From Anisus vortex (Eukaryota; Mollusca; Gastropoda; Planorbidae), in contig OX421507.1 in NCBI GenBank assembly GCA_949126835.1, positions 13,381,852 through 13,445,851 of the forward strand: a stretch of 64,000 nucleotides of DNA, read 5' to 3'. Shown here in pieces: positions 11,091 through 22,914 of this stretch (positions within the stretch are counted from its first letter, which is position 1; every line of letters starts with the position of its first letter). Position numbers and translations under genes: made by a program. The notes beneath the pieces were generated by a model. That model did no database searches. It was given only the letters and a program-made list of their open reading frames with translations, and was not told the origin of the DNA.

Positions 11091-11423
11091 ATATAAATAC
11101 CATTACTGTATAACCATTCATGAATTTTTCAGCAAAATGAAACCATAATAAAAAAAACTCTATTAAAGACATTCAACTGTACTGTCCGTTATCGTATCCA
11201 GACGACCCACGCCTGACGATTTGTTGTTATCCCGTAATAAAGTTTAAACAGATAATAAAGTTCACCAAAAACACATAAAATTTGACTACTAGTTAAATAC
11301 TCTGCTAATGGCGGAAGTAACCAGTAGCCCATTTTTTCCCAAACTTTGTTTTTTCTGTTCACCAGTTATTTTTTATACTTCTTCTTCTTGACCCACAAAC
11401 TTTAAACCGCCTATACTAGTTAA

Positions 11424-11600
11424 GGGGTCGGCAACCTACGGCACGCGTGCCAAACTTAGCACGCCGAGCTATTTTTAACGGCACGCGGCAGACTCCCGAA
11501 ATATTCAATTTAAGTCTCTTCAAAAAGAAAATGAGAGGATACATTTTGGCTGTTGGCACGCTGAATGACTTATGAATCCAACCGGATTTCGGTATTTTGG
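11424..11600 (+). repeat. Possible hAT-type repeat end
   Basis: Begins with GGGGTCGGCAACCTACGGCACGC-like sequence, a start seen in many animal hAT-derived non-autonomous repeats. I could not find the opposite inverted end or an 8-bp duplication, so it may be truncated. Confidence 0.35.
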
Positions 11601-12779
11601 TTGGAAGGTAATCATTACTTCAAGTAGCAGACCCTTTTTTTGGTTCTAATGGAAATATTTGAAATAAATAATGTTGGATTCGCACAAAACAATTCTTGAA
11701 ATAAGATAAGATTAAATAGGCCTACACATTCTTTTGATTGGTGCTTCGTGAAACCTTTCAATACATTATTTTACAAGTCTAAGTCCACGGTGTGTTATTG
11801 GTAACGATTCCTTTTGAAACTGTCATTTCTCTCATATTCACTTCGATAATAAATTATATTTGTATAAGTTTATAGAAAAACAGTTTCGATAAGGCTGGTG
11901 CGCATCAGCGTACGAAGCATCCTGGATTAACATCGTCATCCTCTTCATATGAATCTTAATATTATGGTCAACGATAATCAGAAATTTGATTATCACTATT
12001 GAAATCTATTATCGGTTTTAATCAATTAGAGTAGATCTATTTTAGTTCTAAAGAATTTTATGGTAAAGAGTACAAAATCATTTTGTATTCACAAAAATCA
12101 ATCCCTTGAATGTCCTGCACACACTAATTAAGTTTGAACTATTGTTCAAATATATACCCACAAAACTACGCAAATTTGGCTTTCCGGCCTGTGACTTGTG
12201 TCATTGCGTGGGATGGGGGGGGGGGGGGGGAAGAGGGAGAACCAAAATCCGGTTTTAAACCAGTTTTATACAACCGAAAACCGGTTTCGAAGAAAAACCG
12301 GTATTAACATCCCTAGTTGAGGCCTGACATCATTCTTACATATATTCCTAGATTCGGTCCCTTCTCTGTTTACCTTCAAACATTGACACAACACAAACCG
12401 CCCCCGCACACTCCCCCCTCCTTCCAAGGTGGAAAATACACACTTCTTTGCATTCACGTGTTTTCCGAGTGTTTATTGTAGCCTCCCTCCCCCACTGCGT
12501 CTGCCAAAGTAAGATACGGTACCAACTACTCCGTTAATTAAATTAGCAGAATTCGCATATGTATCCATTCAGTAAAACAGTAAATGACGTGATTTCCGTC
12601 TGTTCAGTTAAGAATTTACATAAATATGTCGTCCAATTTTCTGGCAACAATTGCGTAATTAAAGTAATTTGTAAAAAAATCTAACAATTAATTGGTCATT
12701 TATAGAGCGCCTCACTCCATGTTAATGCAGGCATGCTCAGCGCGCTCACAAAAACGAAACGACAATAAGTATCAATAAC
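11601..12779. other. Gene-free repeats and AT-rich sequence
   Basis: Holds a G homopolymer at about 12215-12230. A run of self-complementary AACCGGTTTT-like motifs at about 12248-12305 looks like a decayed element end. No coding feature is supported. Confidence 0.4.
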
Positions 12780-13235
12780 ATTCTAAAATAGTTTTAAACG
12801 AGTTTTTTTTGGCCAATGGAGGTGTACTTGATCTACTTAGTTGAAAATAAATGTCTTTAAATTCTTCTTGAAAGACTCTTTTGTGGCAGAGTTTTTTAGT
12901 GAGGGGGGAACTGAATATTGGGTCGGACTCTGTGACACCTCTGTCATTACGCTTGGCTCGCAGGCGTATTTTTGCTTGCCTTTTTGTAGTTGGTGTGGTG
13001 GTTGCCGGTTCCTCCTTGCTAACCCCTGCGAAAAATTTATTGAGGGTTGTGGCCCGCCGTTCGTCCGTGACGGCAGGTCCACTTGGGGTCTCCAAGGGAG
13101 TTTTGTTTCGAGGACGGTCTAAATTTTCGATATTTGCCAGCAACCTCCACATTCTACCAGTATCCTTATGGTCCAGACCTTGGCAGGTCGTACTCCATTT
13201 TTGCCGACTTGTCAATAAAAGGAGATTTATAGAGA
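12780..13235 (-). mobile_element. LINE ORF2 fragment (linker between endonuclease and RT)
   Basis: The minus strand encodes about 150 residues. They include GLDHKDTGRMWRLLANIE, DRPRNKTPLETPSGPAVTD and ERRATTLNKFFAGVS. This type of segment lies between the endonuclease and the RT palm in I/jockey-like LINEs. Neither neighbouring domain is present and no start codon context is meaningful, so it is a fragment. Confidence 0.65.
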
Positions 13236-13544
13236 AAATTCTCAAAGCGTTTTATATATTTAATAGAAAATAAACGTGTTTTCGATTATCATCGGTTTAA
13301 TTAGCAAATATATCAAATGCACTATTTTATTACCTAAATTTCACATTTGTGGTAATTATTGTCGAAACATTAACATTAGCTAAAATTTATTTTATTTTGA
13401 TCTTAGTTTAACTAAGATGTCCATAAATTACATAAAAATATTTAAACCAGACAGTCAAGGAGAGGAATAGATACATAGTAATCATATAAACTGGGTAGTT
13501 ATTGTAGTATTTTAAAGTATACATAAATAAATAAATAAATTTGC
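13236..13544. other. Gene-free AT-rich sequence
   Basis: Only AT-rich sequence ending in (AAAT)n near 13525-13540. The latter may be the tail of the adjoining minus-strand SINE. Confidence 0.45.
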
Positions 13545-13735
13545 GATTTATGTAGCGCATATCTCGTTCCCGTAGAGAACAGTTCTATGCGCTGCTGTAA
13601 ACATAGTGCTGTCTGCTGGCGCAAATACGTTTACAGGCCCAAAACTCCTGCAGGGTGACAGGGATCCGCCGGTGGCAGGGATAGAACCCGCGACCTGTCC
13701 GATGGTTTTTGGTTGACAGTCCGGTGTGCTAGTCA
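13545..13735 (-). mobile_element. tRNA-headed SINE, subfamily with short CGCTACATAAAT tail
   Basis: Read on the minus strand, the head matches the SINE at 54889-55065: CCGGACTGTCAACCAAAAACC, a B box GGTCGCGGGTTCTATCCC, then GATCCCTGTC.CCCTGCAGGAGTTTTGGGCC. The 3' part differs and ends in GCGCTACATAAAT followed by an A/T-rich tail. Pol III transcription from the internal promoter is inferred from the B box. Confidence 0.75.
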
Positions 13736-13739
13736 TATA

Positions 13740-14139
13740 ATAGTTATATAATTTTCCAAAATGTTTTTACAGGTTGATAATTTTAAAGTTATAAATTGTA
13801 AGCCGTTTATTCTTTTATAAAAGAAAAAAAAACAGAATATTACTAGAAATATTATAGCAAATAAAACGGGTTTATTATCACCCTTTAATTAAAAATAAAC
13901 ATTTCCTGCATTAATTGTTTGTCCATTTAAGGGATTTTATCTTTTAAACATTAATAATTACAGAAATTACATAATATAGTGCTATTAAAAAAGTTATATA
14001 TTTACTAAATTAATAATTCAAATACATTTGTTTTAGAAATAGTTATGATTATGTTTAATTAAACAAGATGAGCATAACAATTCTTTTACATACACTCTGT
14101 CTGTATAAATTAATGAGCGCCTTGTCTTGAATGCTCTTT
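13740..14139. other. Gene-free, very AT-rich sequence
   Basis: No reading frame or repeat recognised. Confidence 0.4.
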
Positions 14140-14520
14140 GCTTATTGTCGTCGGCATTTTACGTCTAGTGAAACGATCCATTTCCCTTGCAGGCCCTCAT
14201 GTGGCTAAAGATGCCAATCCTGGACGTACAGGCACGGTCACACTGCCTGCAGATGAAGGTAGCGAGGGACCACATTTTTCTCCACCCCCTTGTTCCTGGC
14301 GCGCTCCTCTCCCGCAAGCCTGGAACCTTCTTTGATTCCTGCCCTCCAGGTGGGCCTATCCTGCGCCATGATCTCCTGTTTGGGTCAATTTGGAGGTGCT
14401 TCATGTCTCTTTTGCAGACATCCGCAAATCTCAGTTTTGGACGTCCAGCAGGTCTCTGTCCCGAAGCTAATGTTCCATAAAGGATGTCCTGTGGAAGTCG
14501 ACCTTGTGGCATTCGGCGAA

Positions 14521-14776
14521 CATGACCTAGCCAGCTGAGACGTCTGTTATTGAGAGTAATACGGATGTCTTGACCCCCTGCGTACATGACCTAGCCAGCT
14601 GAGACGTATGTTACTGAGAGTAATACGGATGTCTTGACACTCTGCGAACATGACCTAGCCAGCTGAGACGTCTGTTACTGAGAGTAATACGGATGTCTTG
14701 ACACCCTGCGCACATGACCTAGCCAGCTGAGACGTCTGTTACTGAGAGTAATACGGATGTCTTGACACTCTGCTCT
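14521..14776. repeat. Four 64-bp tandem repeats inside the LINE
   Basis: Copies start at 14521, 14585, 14649 and 14713 with CATGACCTAGCCAGCTGAGA, and each ends near ...GATGTCTTGAC. Because 64 is not a multiple of three, each extra copy shifts the LINE frame. The expansion therefore came after loss of coding function, or destroyed it. Confidence 0.9.
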
Positions 14777-16408
14777 TCGTAGGACCTCTGCATTTGAAAC
14801 CCTGTCCTGCCATCTTATATCTAAAATGCGTCTGAGACACCTGAGGTGGAAGGTGTTAAATTTTTTCTCCTGCCAGGAATATGTGCTCCAAGTTTCACAG
14901 CCGTAGAAGGGTGCTCAGAACGCATGTTCGATAAACTAGTGACTTAGGGGAGCGTGTGAGCAGTGAGTTCATCCAGTTTTTTAAATTTTGCCATAGTGCC
15001 CATGACTTTAGCTATTCTGCTATTGATATCCCCATCTAGGAGCATATTGCTTTACATTTTGGCCCCAAGGTAGCAGAACTCGTCAACTACTTCTAGTGGA
15101 TGGCCACCAATAGTGATACATGGACAATTGCAGCGTTTTGAGCCAGTACCTTGGTTTTGTTTTGACTAATGCTAAGGCCAAATATTTGGCATGCGTCATC
15201 AAGTTTATCAATCAGCGTCTGGAGCTAGTTTGCAGATTCGTCAACAATAGCTGCATCATCAGCATAGAGAAGTTCCCCAACCAGTACACTCTTAAGCTTT
15301 GTTTTGGCTTTGAGCCTGTTTAGGTTCAAGAGCTTTCCAGATGTCCTTGTTTGAAGGTAGACACCCTTGTTGCAGTCTCCATAAGCATAGTGCAGTAGGC
15401 ACGAGAAGAATATTCCAAACAAGGTGGGTGCAAGTACGCAGCCTTGTTTATACCGCTGCGGACTTCAAAGGGCTCCGATTGCGCTCCATTAAACTTCACT
15501 GTGCACATGGTATTCTCATGAAAACAGGCAATAAAAGAGAGCAGCTTTGGAGGGCCTCCTATCTTTGTCAGGATTTTGAGAAGTCCACTTCTACTGACCA
15601 TATCATGCTTTAGTTAGATCGACGAAAGCAATGTATAATGACTTGTTCATCTCACGGAACCTCTTTTGTAGCAGTCGAAGGGAGGAGATCATATCTATAG
15701 TAGATCTGCCGCTTCTGAAACCGCACTGAGACTCTGGATAGACTCTAGATGCCTGCACCTGCAATCTTGATAGTGCCACTCTTGCAAAGATCTTACCAAC
15801 TATGCCCAAGAGGGAGATACCTCTGTAATTTTTGCAGTCGCTTTGTTCTTATATAATGTAACGATACTTGCGTCGCGCATATCTTGTGCCACATAGCCCG
15901 ATTCCCAACACAGGCAGATAAGTTCATGAAGTTCTGGGATCAGAATTGACTTGCTGGCTTTTATTACTTTTGCAGGAATGTCATCACTTCCTGGGGCCTT
16001 TCCATTTTATAGGCCATTTAAGGTTGGCGTTTCATCAAGTGACTCCAGTACTGATAGGTCAGGTAAGAAGGTCAGGGCATCATCAGCCACTGAGTTTTGT
16101 GTAGCGTAGATCTCTAGGTAGTGATCTATCCATCGTTCCAGCTGCTTAGTCTGATCAGTTATTTTTTCCCCTGACTTAGATAGAATGGGTGCGGGTTTAG
16201 ACATTTCAGGGCAGCCTTAATGCTATCATCTAAAGCTTTGCTATTTCCAAGGGCTAGACTCTATTGCATATTGTTGCCATATCTCTCCAGTAGTCAATGG
16301 CGCATTGTCAAGCAGTTTGCTTGCTTTTCTTGTTAGCAGTCCTAAGGTCTAGCAAGGTCTCCGGAGAAGGGTTTGCTTTGTAAGTCAAGTGCGCTGTTCT
16401 TTTCTTTT

Positions 16409-17302
16409 CTATAACAGGCTCCATCTGTTTATATTTGCGTCAAACCAGTCAACGTGTCTTCTCTCTTGTGGGCCAAAGGCATTTAGTGCTGAGTTATAGA
16501 TTTCATCTCTCAGCTTTTCCCACCTGGCAGTGATGCCGTTTGTCTCTACTCCCTCCTGTGGGCTGATTGATTCCTTCAGTATTTCACAGAAAGGTTCGGA
16601 TTTGGTTGGGTCGTTCACTTGCCCTGTATTTATACGTTTAAGCCTGTGTTGGCTGGCACTGTACGTTTTTTTAATCGTTAGTTTGACCTTACTGACCACC
16701 AGCGAGTGATCTGTGTTACAGTCAGCGCTATGGTATGAGCGGGTGTGAAGAACACGTTTTAAGTCTGTCCTCCGAGTGATGCAGAGATCTAGCTGATGCC
16801 ACCGTTTTGAGCGTGGATGGCGCCACGATACCTTGTGAGAGGCTCTGCCAGAGAAGTATGTGTTTGTTACACAAAGCCCATGAACACTGCACAATTTTAG
16901 CAGTCTTTGGCCGTTGTCATTTATTGTGCCAACTCCATGCGGGCTCATACAGTTTGGCCATGCATCACCATCAGAGCTGATGCTTGCATTGAAGTCACCA
17001 AGTAAGTACAGATGTTCTGATATGGATATGGATGTGATCGCGTTCTCCTTGGCTTGATAAAAAATGTCCTTTTCATCGTCGGGTGCAGAACGAGTTGGGG
17101 AATAGGCACTGATTAGATTGATTTTGCCTTGTGGAGAGGTAAACTTCATATGTATCAGCCTTTCATAGCCAAGTGGGAACATATCAACACAGGATATTAG
17201 GTTATTTCTTACAGCAAAGCCAACCCCATGAATTCTCGGGCTTTGTTCTGGCTTTCCTTCCTTGCCAATAGAAGGTGTAGTTTTTCTCTTTGACTGAGCC
17301 AC
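16409..17302 (-). pseudogene. LINE endonuclease domain (APE-like, EEP fold) fragment
   Basis: 298 residues without a stop form most of an apurinic-type endonuclease domain. Visible motifs are GVGFAVRNNL, LISAYSPT, LLGDFNAS (metal-binding D and N), NDNGQRLLKLC, RWHQLDLCI and the NTDHSLV catalytic histidine segment. In LINEs this enzyme nicks the target DNA to prime reverse transcription. The true domain start (LQETR) lies upstream in another frame near 17350, so the first 15 or so residues of this frame are not native. The 3' end runs into a frame break before the RT linker. Confidence 0.85.
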
Positions 17303-17370
17303 TGTCAGCCAGTCTCGTCTCTTGTAGACAGGCGATATCTATCCCGAGTCTGTCCAGCTTTGCTTATTGT

Positions 17371-18681
17371 ATACTGTCAAATACATAATTAGTCACTCCT
17401 GAATGGTCAAGTGTAAGTGACCTTTTTGTATGCTTACAACAGCTTTAATGTGACATAAAATCTGTTCACACGTGTAAGTTGAACCAAAAGCTGAAAGTAG
17501 AAGAGCGATTGCCGAGCAGTTGAAAATAGCAGACGACTTTTCTAAGCAGTTTCCTTCCAGAATATTTTCCCGCAAATTGGCAAATTCTACTTTTTGCGTT
17601 TTAAAATCGCCAATATCCTTAAACTAAATATCCCGAAACAATATATGTCTTAATATAGGAATGTACATGAAATTAATTTTTTTGAAATTAATTTCATGGC
17701 AACATATGTCCAGTTCCAATACAAATCAATTGCAGTGGTCCTTGTAAATGCAACTCACTGAAATGTGTGACTTTGTCAGTAAAATCTGCTTCAGCAGTCA
17801 TTTTTCCTTATTCAAAATCGGAAAATGTTGTATTTTCATCAATAAAACACACCTCTTGAGGTCTCTCAAGTTCCATTGACAATCGCTCTGCGTGCCAAGT
17901 TTGACCCATGCACTAGACTATTTAATAGCATCGGTCTTATCTCTAGTCAACATAATAAAAATTGTGACACAAATTCCACCCAAAAGTGTTTTCACTGGTA
18001 AATTAACAAAATCCTTTCAAACCTGAAAGTAGCCTGAATAAACAATATTTTGTTCTTGTAGCTTTTGTTAAAAAAAAAAACACATTTCAAATATAAATTT
18101 TAAAGATTCCTAGAAATGACCTATGCATGAAAACAACACCAAAAAAAAAAACATTGTTTATTATGTTAAAAAAAAGCTATGTACATCAAACAACAAGTTG
18201 AAATTAACATTTTTTCAAAATGTTTTTTCTCAACAAATCAAGAAGCATTTTAAAAAATAACAAAGGTGACATTATATAGTTAGTGTAGGAACAACGGTTG
18301 TCAACTGAAAGTGGGATGAAAGATGTGTACCACCGAAGCACTGAAGGTCAAGGTCAATGGCAGACCCAGACTTTAATGGATGATCTCGAAGCTGAACTAA
18401 GTGACCTTTCCGGAATCTAGGATGCTAAGTGGAATCAGTGATACCACTCCTTGGCTTTTTCCCCCCAAAATCTTGTCTTTTTCAATCCCAATTTGGGATA
18501 TTGGCTTTTTTTTCGAGGAACTTGACTTTTTAACGGCTTTTTTTTAAAGGAAATATTAGCATAAAACTTATATTGTGTATTTTAGTGACCAAAATGTATT
18601 TTGCGAAGCCCATAAAAGTCTAAATGTCATTATCTGATCTGTACTGCTACAGCAAATTTGGCTAGACTCATAGTGCAAATG
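17371..18681. other. Gene-free sequence between LINE remnants
   Basis: AT-rich. A short perfect-looking palindrome (TGAAATTAATTTCA and flanks) lies near 17668-17697. No exon, RNA gene or dated repeat was recognised. Confidence 0.4.
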
Positions 18682-18862
18682 ATATCTTATTTATTACAGA
18701 CACTCCTTCTATAAAGCAGATTATTTCGTCCTACGTTCATCCGTGGTCCGAGTCTAGTCTTACATTATTATTAATCTTATCTTATCTTATACATTACAGA
18801 CGCTACTTCTATAAAGAAGATTATTGCGTCCTACGTTCATCCGTGGTCCGAGTCTAGTCTCG
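18682..18862 (-). mobile_element. Two CR1-like LINE 3' ends in tandem
   Basis: On the minus strand, GACTCGGACCACGGATGAACG, then a TCTTC/TTTAT AGAAGGAGTGTCTGTAAT-like block and a (TAAGA)n tail, occur twice. They start near 18862 and 18760. The same 3' end closes the LINE at 56735-57231. The upstream copy is cut by the MITE at 18863. Confidence 0.75.
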
Positions 18863-19456
18863 CATTGACAAGTCTTAATGAGGCGTGAACTTTTGAACCC
18901 GAATGTTCGTGAACTTCCTGTTCTATTTTTAAACTACTAAACAAAAAAAAGCATGCTTTTGCTGGTGTTTGACAATTGATTTCAACCTCGACGGCCAGTT
19001 CTAGTCTTTTAGAATTATACAAAGGATACAATATTAGTTATGAGGAATCCGTTTTTAACATCAAAAGTGAACAGGCGATAATTAATACTCAAGTGTTAAT
19101 CGCGTGAGGTAAAAGTTTTCTTTGTTTACAAAATAAATTAGTCAAGAGTTGCGTTTTCTTGGTTATTGAAAAACAAAGTGCGTAAATTCATAAAAACGAA
19201 TAACAAAAATTCCTTTGCATTTAGCAATAAATTTGATATTTTAAAAAGGTGATTTTTCACTTCTCACTTTCACAATACATTGTTTTGTTTTGTAAACATC
19301 TTTTGAAAATGAAATACATTTGAATCTCCAACAAATTTGAGTACAACCAGTAAAGTAGCACACAGACATGTTTCGAAACAAATGATTGAATTCGACCGGA
19401 AATGTTTTTTATTTGTCAACCTTTTATGCATGCATACGCGTTAAGACTTGTCAATG
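18863..19456 (+). mobile_element. MITE family A, copy 2
   Basis: 594 bp with 16-bp inverted termini: CATTGACAAGTCTTAA at the left and TTAAGACTTGTCAATG at the right. The body is closely similar to 8098-8674. It lies inside a LINE 3' end, so it inserted later than that copy. No transposase is encoded. Confidence 0.8.
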
Positions 19457-20697
19457 TCACTGTCAAATCACCAGGTGAAATTTTTTTTCATTTCTTGCTT
19501 GGCGGGAAAACATCAAATACTCTGTAACTCTTTTAAACCACATAGTGCTGATACGTTCTTCAACTTATCTTGCGCACCTACTACAATCTATTTATTAACA
19601 TTCATTCACTCATTTATTACAGTAAATTTAATATATTTACGAAATATTTTTTTGCATTGGGTCTTATATTAATGACATTGGTGATAGTCTCTTCCGTGGT
19701 TACATGCGAAATTAATTTTTACTAAACTTTCAAATTGTATGGTAAAAATCAAACGTTGTAGTTATTTGAAGACAAAATAGTATTGTTCTTTTTTTGTGTG
19801 TTAATAAAACGCCTTTTGTTTTAACAATTTAGATCTCTCAATCGGAACTAGGACCGGGCGTTAGGGCCTTTTTCGAACCGAGTTATCATTCGTGAATAAA
19901 TCCGGGTTACCTTGGTTACAAGCCTTACCGCCGATTCTGCTGGCTGGAATGCAGTTTTGGAGATAGAAAATGAAAACTAAACTTGCATTATCTGTCTCTT
20001 CCCTCAATAGGGCGTTTGCAATCACGTGACAAAAGGCACGTGATTTTTGTTTACTTTGTGTAGTAGTGGTGTACAAGTAACAATGGCCGCTGTATTAATA
20101 AAGTTTCATATAGGCTCGAGCTTTTTTTAAATGATGTGTTGTGTTTTAAGTCTTATTAAGATTTAAGCTGTATTATGTATGTTAAATAAAATAGGCTATT
20201 TTAATTATTATCGTAGACATATATCATAGACGATGTGAGCCTATTAGTGACTTGACTAGATAGCCTATTCACCAACACTATCACTTGAGATCGTAGCCTA
20301 GCCTACGAAACATTAAAAGTGTAGACCTATAAAGTGAAATTGAAAGTGTAAATAGGTCTAGCCGGCCCTAGTCTAATCATATTAATCAATTAATCTACAG
20401 TACTACTATTTACCTCCTTATTTTTGAGTAGGATAGCCAATATTCAGATGTGAATTGTGTAAATAAAGAACAACTTCACTTTCACCACGTTACATTTGTA
20501 CCTCAAGTGGGTTCTTATATTTACACAAATACGTCACTAAAAATAGAGTAAAACCTAAGCCACGCCCACTGAGAACGCTCTATATAATTCTAACCGCCGC
20601 AATTTTAAATAATAACAGCAAAGAAAACAAAGTACAATTGTACAGTGTCCGTACACACCCACACATAACTATTGTGAAAACACTAACCTATGTTAAC
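19457..20697. other. Gene-free sequence downstream of GPCR exon 3
   Basis: No TM6 or TM7 coding exon was found here on the minus strand. An inverted pair of CACGTGA motifs lies near 20024-20043, of unknown meaning. Confidence 0.4.
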
Positions 20698-20855
20698 CTG
20701 TCTTCGGATTCTGATGAAAGTTTGAACAATCGTCTTCATGATGTTAAACGTGAAGAAAAAGACCAGCAATGAAGGGATGACTAGTGTCAAGATTGTATCA
20801 ACATATGCCAGGCCTTCGTTGATCTTTTCAAAGTCTGTTTTGAAGGAATCATAGA
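20698..20855 (-). CDS. GPCR exon 3: extracellular loop 2 end and TM5
   Basis: This 158-bp exon encodes residues about 208-260. It covers the end of extracellular loop 2 (VYDSFKTDFEKINEG), TM5 (LAYVDTILTLVIPSLLVFFF, with the conserved TM5 proline at about 235) and the start of intracellular loop 3 (RIRRQ). The acceptor AG at 20857-20856 follows a long pyrimidine run. The donor is CAG|GTTAAC. Its first two bases complete the codon left open by exon 2, and it ends on a codon boundary. It is too short to show as a long frame and lies 22.3 kb from exon 2. Phase, order and content agree, so I regard it as the same gene. Confidence 0.85.
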
Positions 20856-20857
20856 CT

Positions 20858-21777
20858 TAGATAGTTCGAAAGAAAGAAAAAGTAAAAAAAAAAAATAATT
20901 CATGCAACGTAAGCCATGTTAATTTACGTTAATAACAAAATAACATCAAAGTTTTCCATGTTAATACTTTATATGTATTGTAGCCTGCATTTTCTTTTTT
21001 TTTTTTTTTTTTGTGGAAGGGGTGGGCTCAAAACTGTTAATTTATCTAAAAACTACTTTATTCATTATTCTCTCTTAAGGAAAATTTAAAACTGATCTTT
21101 GAGAGTTTGGCTGGTGATCGGAGCTTTAAATTTGACGGAATGTGTGGTCATCGGCATAGAGTATTATGTGTTAAGTTTCAGCTGGATAGAATGACGGGAA
21201 GTGAGTTAAATTAGTCTTCCAAAGATTTTGCCACGAAGAAAAAAAAAAAGCTAAGTTAACAAAAAAAAAGGATTTCAATACGCAATGTTACCAGAGCAGA
21301 CTTATATAGCTGCTGGGATCAAATATAGTTTATATTGAGTTGGCATACGATGGGATTGTATGGCCAGCACAGTGGCCACATTTTACGTTCCGTAACTTAG
21401 ATAATTATTTTCCATATCTCTAATGTATGTCTTCATTATAATTTTTTAAGTGTTTGCCGGAAAACGTAATAGGAAAAACCCAGAACTTAACATAATTAAA
21501 AACCCTAATCAAAGACAAGACTTAAACTCAAATCAAGAAAAAGATTTCGGACACAATAAACTAGAAGTATTCTATAGAAGTATCCTCTGAAACTTAAATG
21601 ATAAGATAAACAGCTATTAATAAACTAAACATTAAATAAAAAAAGTATATGCTTAGACCTACATTTAAGGTAAAGAAAAGTGTAGGCCCTGAAATGTTTA
21701 TTGTCTTCTGTTTATTACATGAAATCATTATATTGATTTAATAAAGCATTTCTTTTATTTGGTCATTCACACGAAAT
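20858..21777. other. Intron 2 sequence with a decayed CR1-like trace
   Basis: No exon seen. About 21455-21615 resembles the 3' end of the CR1-like LINE (AGGAAAAACCCAGAACTTAAC, then a weak AGAAG.. block and TGATAAGATAA), heavily diverged. A T homopolymer lies near 20993-21012. Confidence 0.4.
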
Positions 21778-21875
21778 ATATTAACTTAATTATAATATTA
21801 CTAGTTGTTATGCCCGTCAAAATGACGGAGAAAAGAATGACTACAATGTGTTTTGTTAAGAGAGAGAGAGACAAA
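21778..21875 (+). repeat. Dispersed repeat B, copy 1
   Basis: Contains CTAGTTGTTATGCCCGTCAA and the following ATGACGGAGAAAAGAATGAC, then TGTTTTGTTAAGAGAGAGA. A close inverted copy lies at 49755-49843. GTCAAAATGAC is itself nearly palindromic. Class unknown. Confidence 0.6.
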
Positions 21876-22003
21876 AGACAATATTACAATAAAAACTGGA
21901 GTGAGAACGTTTCTTTTCGGTATTTAGTTTTTGTCCTTTTTAATTGTTTCTGGTCGCCCTGATCCTGGCATATGAATAAGAATTGTTGATACATTTTAAG
22001 CTT

Positions 22004-22185
22004 AATGGGCCGTATTGCTGCTGAGAGTTAACACCCTTGCCCATTTTACAATTACGGTATATAAGATTGACTTGTATAAGGGGCAAGGGTGTTAACTTTT
22101 AGCAGCAATATTTACAATTACGGCATATAAGATTGACTTGTATAAGGGGTAAGGGTGTTAACTGTCAGCAGCAATACGGCCCATT
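22004..22185. mobile_element. Snap-back inverted-repeat element (MITE-like)
   Basis: 182 bp framed by AATGGGCCGTATTGCTGCTG and its inverse CAGCAATACGGCCCATT. The inverted arms continue through GTTAACACCCTTGCCC for about 38 bp. The right half is itself duplicated (an approximately 75-bp unit around TATATAAGATTGACTTGTAT). No coding content and no clear target duplication. It could fold into a long hairpin. Confidence 0.75.
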
Positions 22186-22740
22186 CACTTCAACCGTAAA
22201 AATCAAACCTTTTTAACTCGCTTATGGAGATTATTTGTTGAATTAGACTAATGGATAAAAACGCTAGAATCTTTTTTCCTAGGTTGGAGTGTGTCCATTA
22301 GTCCACCCACCTCACTCTAATGGGTATCTAGACATATAATTGGAGAAAGTAAAGGATGTTGGACTTTTGTGCCAGCCATACAATCCCTTAACATGCCACC
22401 CAAAGAAAAAAAAAGCAACTTGTTCTAACCTGAAAATGAAATACTTTATTCTTTTTTTTTATAACATAGAAATAATTAATGGTTGATATTTCTCACTAGG
22501 CCGAGCATCATAAATACGAGCCATATTGAACAAACAGGTAGACAGATTCACTTACACAGATTGTAGGCTACAAGTGCAACAAAAAGTCACAGAAAAATAC
22601 AGTGTATGTCACAGACTCACAATTACACTTACACACACAGATACTACACATAATTTGCAGTAGACTCTCACAGACTTGGACATACAAAGTTAATAACAAC
22701 ACAGACTCTTAGACACGATGAAACACAAACCACACAACAC
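22186..22740. other. Intronic sequence without recognised features
   Basis: AT-rich, no exon or repeat family recognised. Confidence 0.4.
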
Positions 22741-22908
22741 ACTGATTGTACAACACAATCACCACAACACACAGATTGTACAACACAATCACCACAACAC
22801 ACAGATTGTACAACACATTCACCACAACACACAGATTGTACAACACAATCACCACAACACACAGATTGTACAACACAATCACCACAACACACAGATTGTA
22901 CAACACAA
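22741..22908. repeat. 30-bp minisatellite, about 6 copies
   Basis: Unit ACAACACAATCACCACAACA followed by CACAGATTGT. The copies are almost identical, so frames stay open on both strands by chance (30 = 10 codons). Confidence 0.9.
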
Positions 22909-22914
22909 TAACGA

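Larger units (their letters stand above)
14140..17370 (-). mobile_element. Degenerate LINE with endonuclease and RT
   Basis: The minus strand encodes a nearly full ORF2 in broken frames. The endonuclease starts near 17365 (DIACLQETR) and continues to 16409. A linker lies near 16204-16007. RT blocks lie at 15809-15603 (ESQCGFRSGRSTIDMI) and 15601-15326, with the L-L-Y-A-D-D box near 15265. The C-terminus at 14587-14165 (RRLSWLGHVRRM) includes a CX2C...HX4C zinc motif (CRQCDRACTSRI...HMRAC). At least five frame breaks and stops show it is dead. The clade (RTE/jockey-like) is not settled by eye. A local 64-bp repeat expansion lies inside it. Confidence 0.85.

Noticed and set aside
20004..20080. 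CACGTG pair as a promoter
   Set aside because: No transcription start, coding exon or conserved context supports it.
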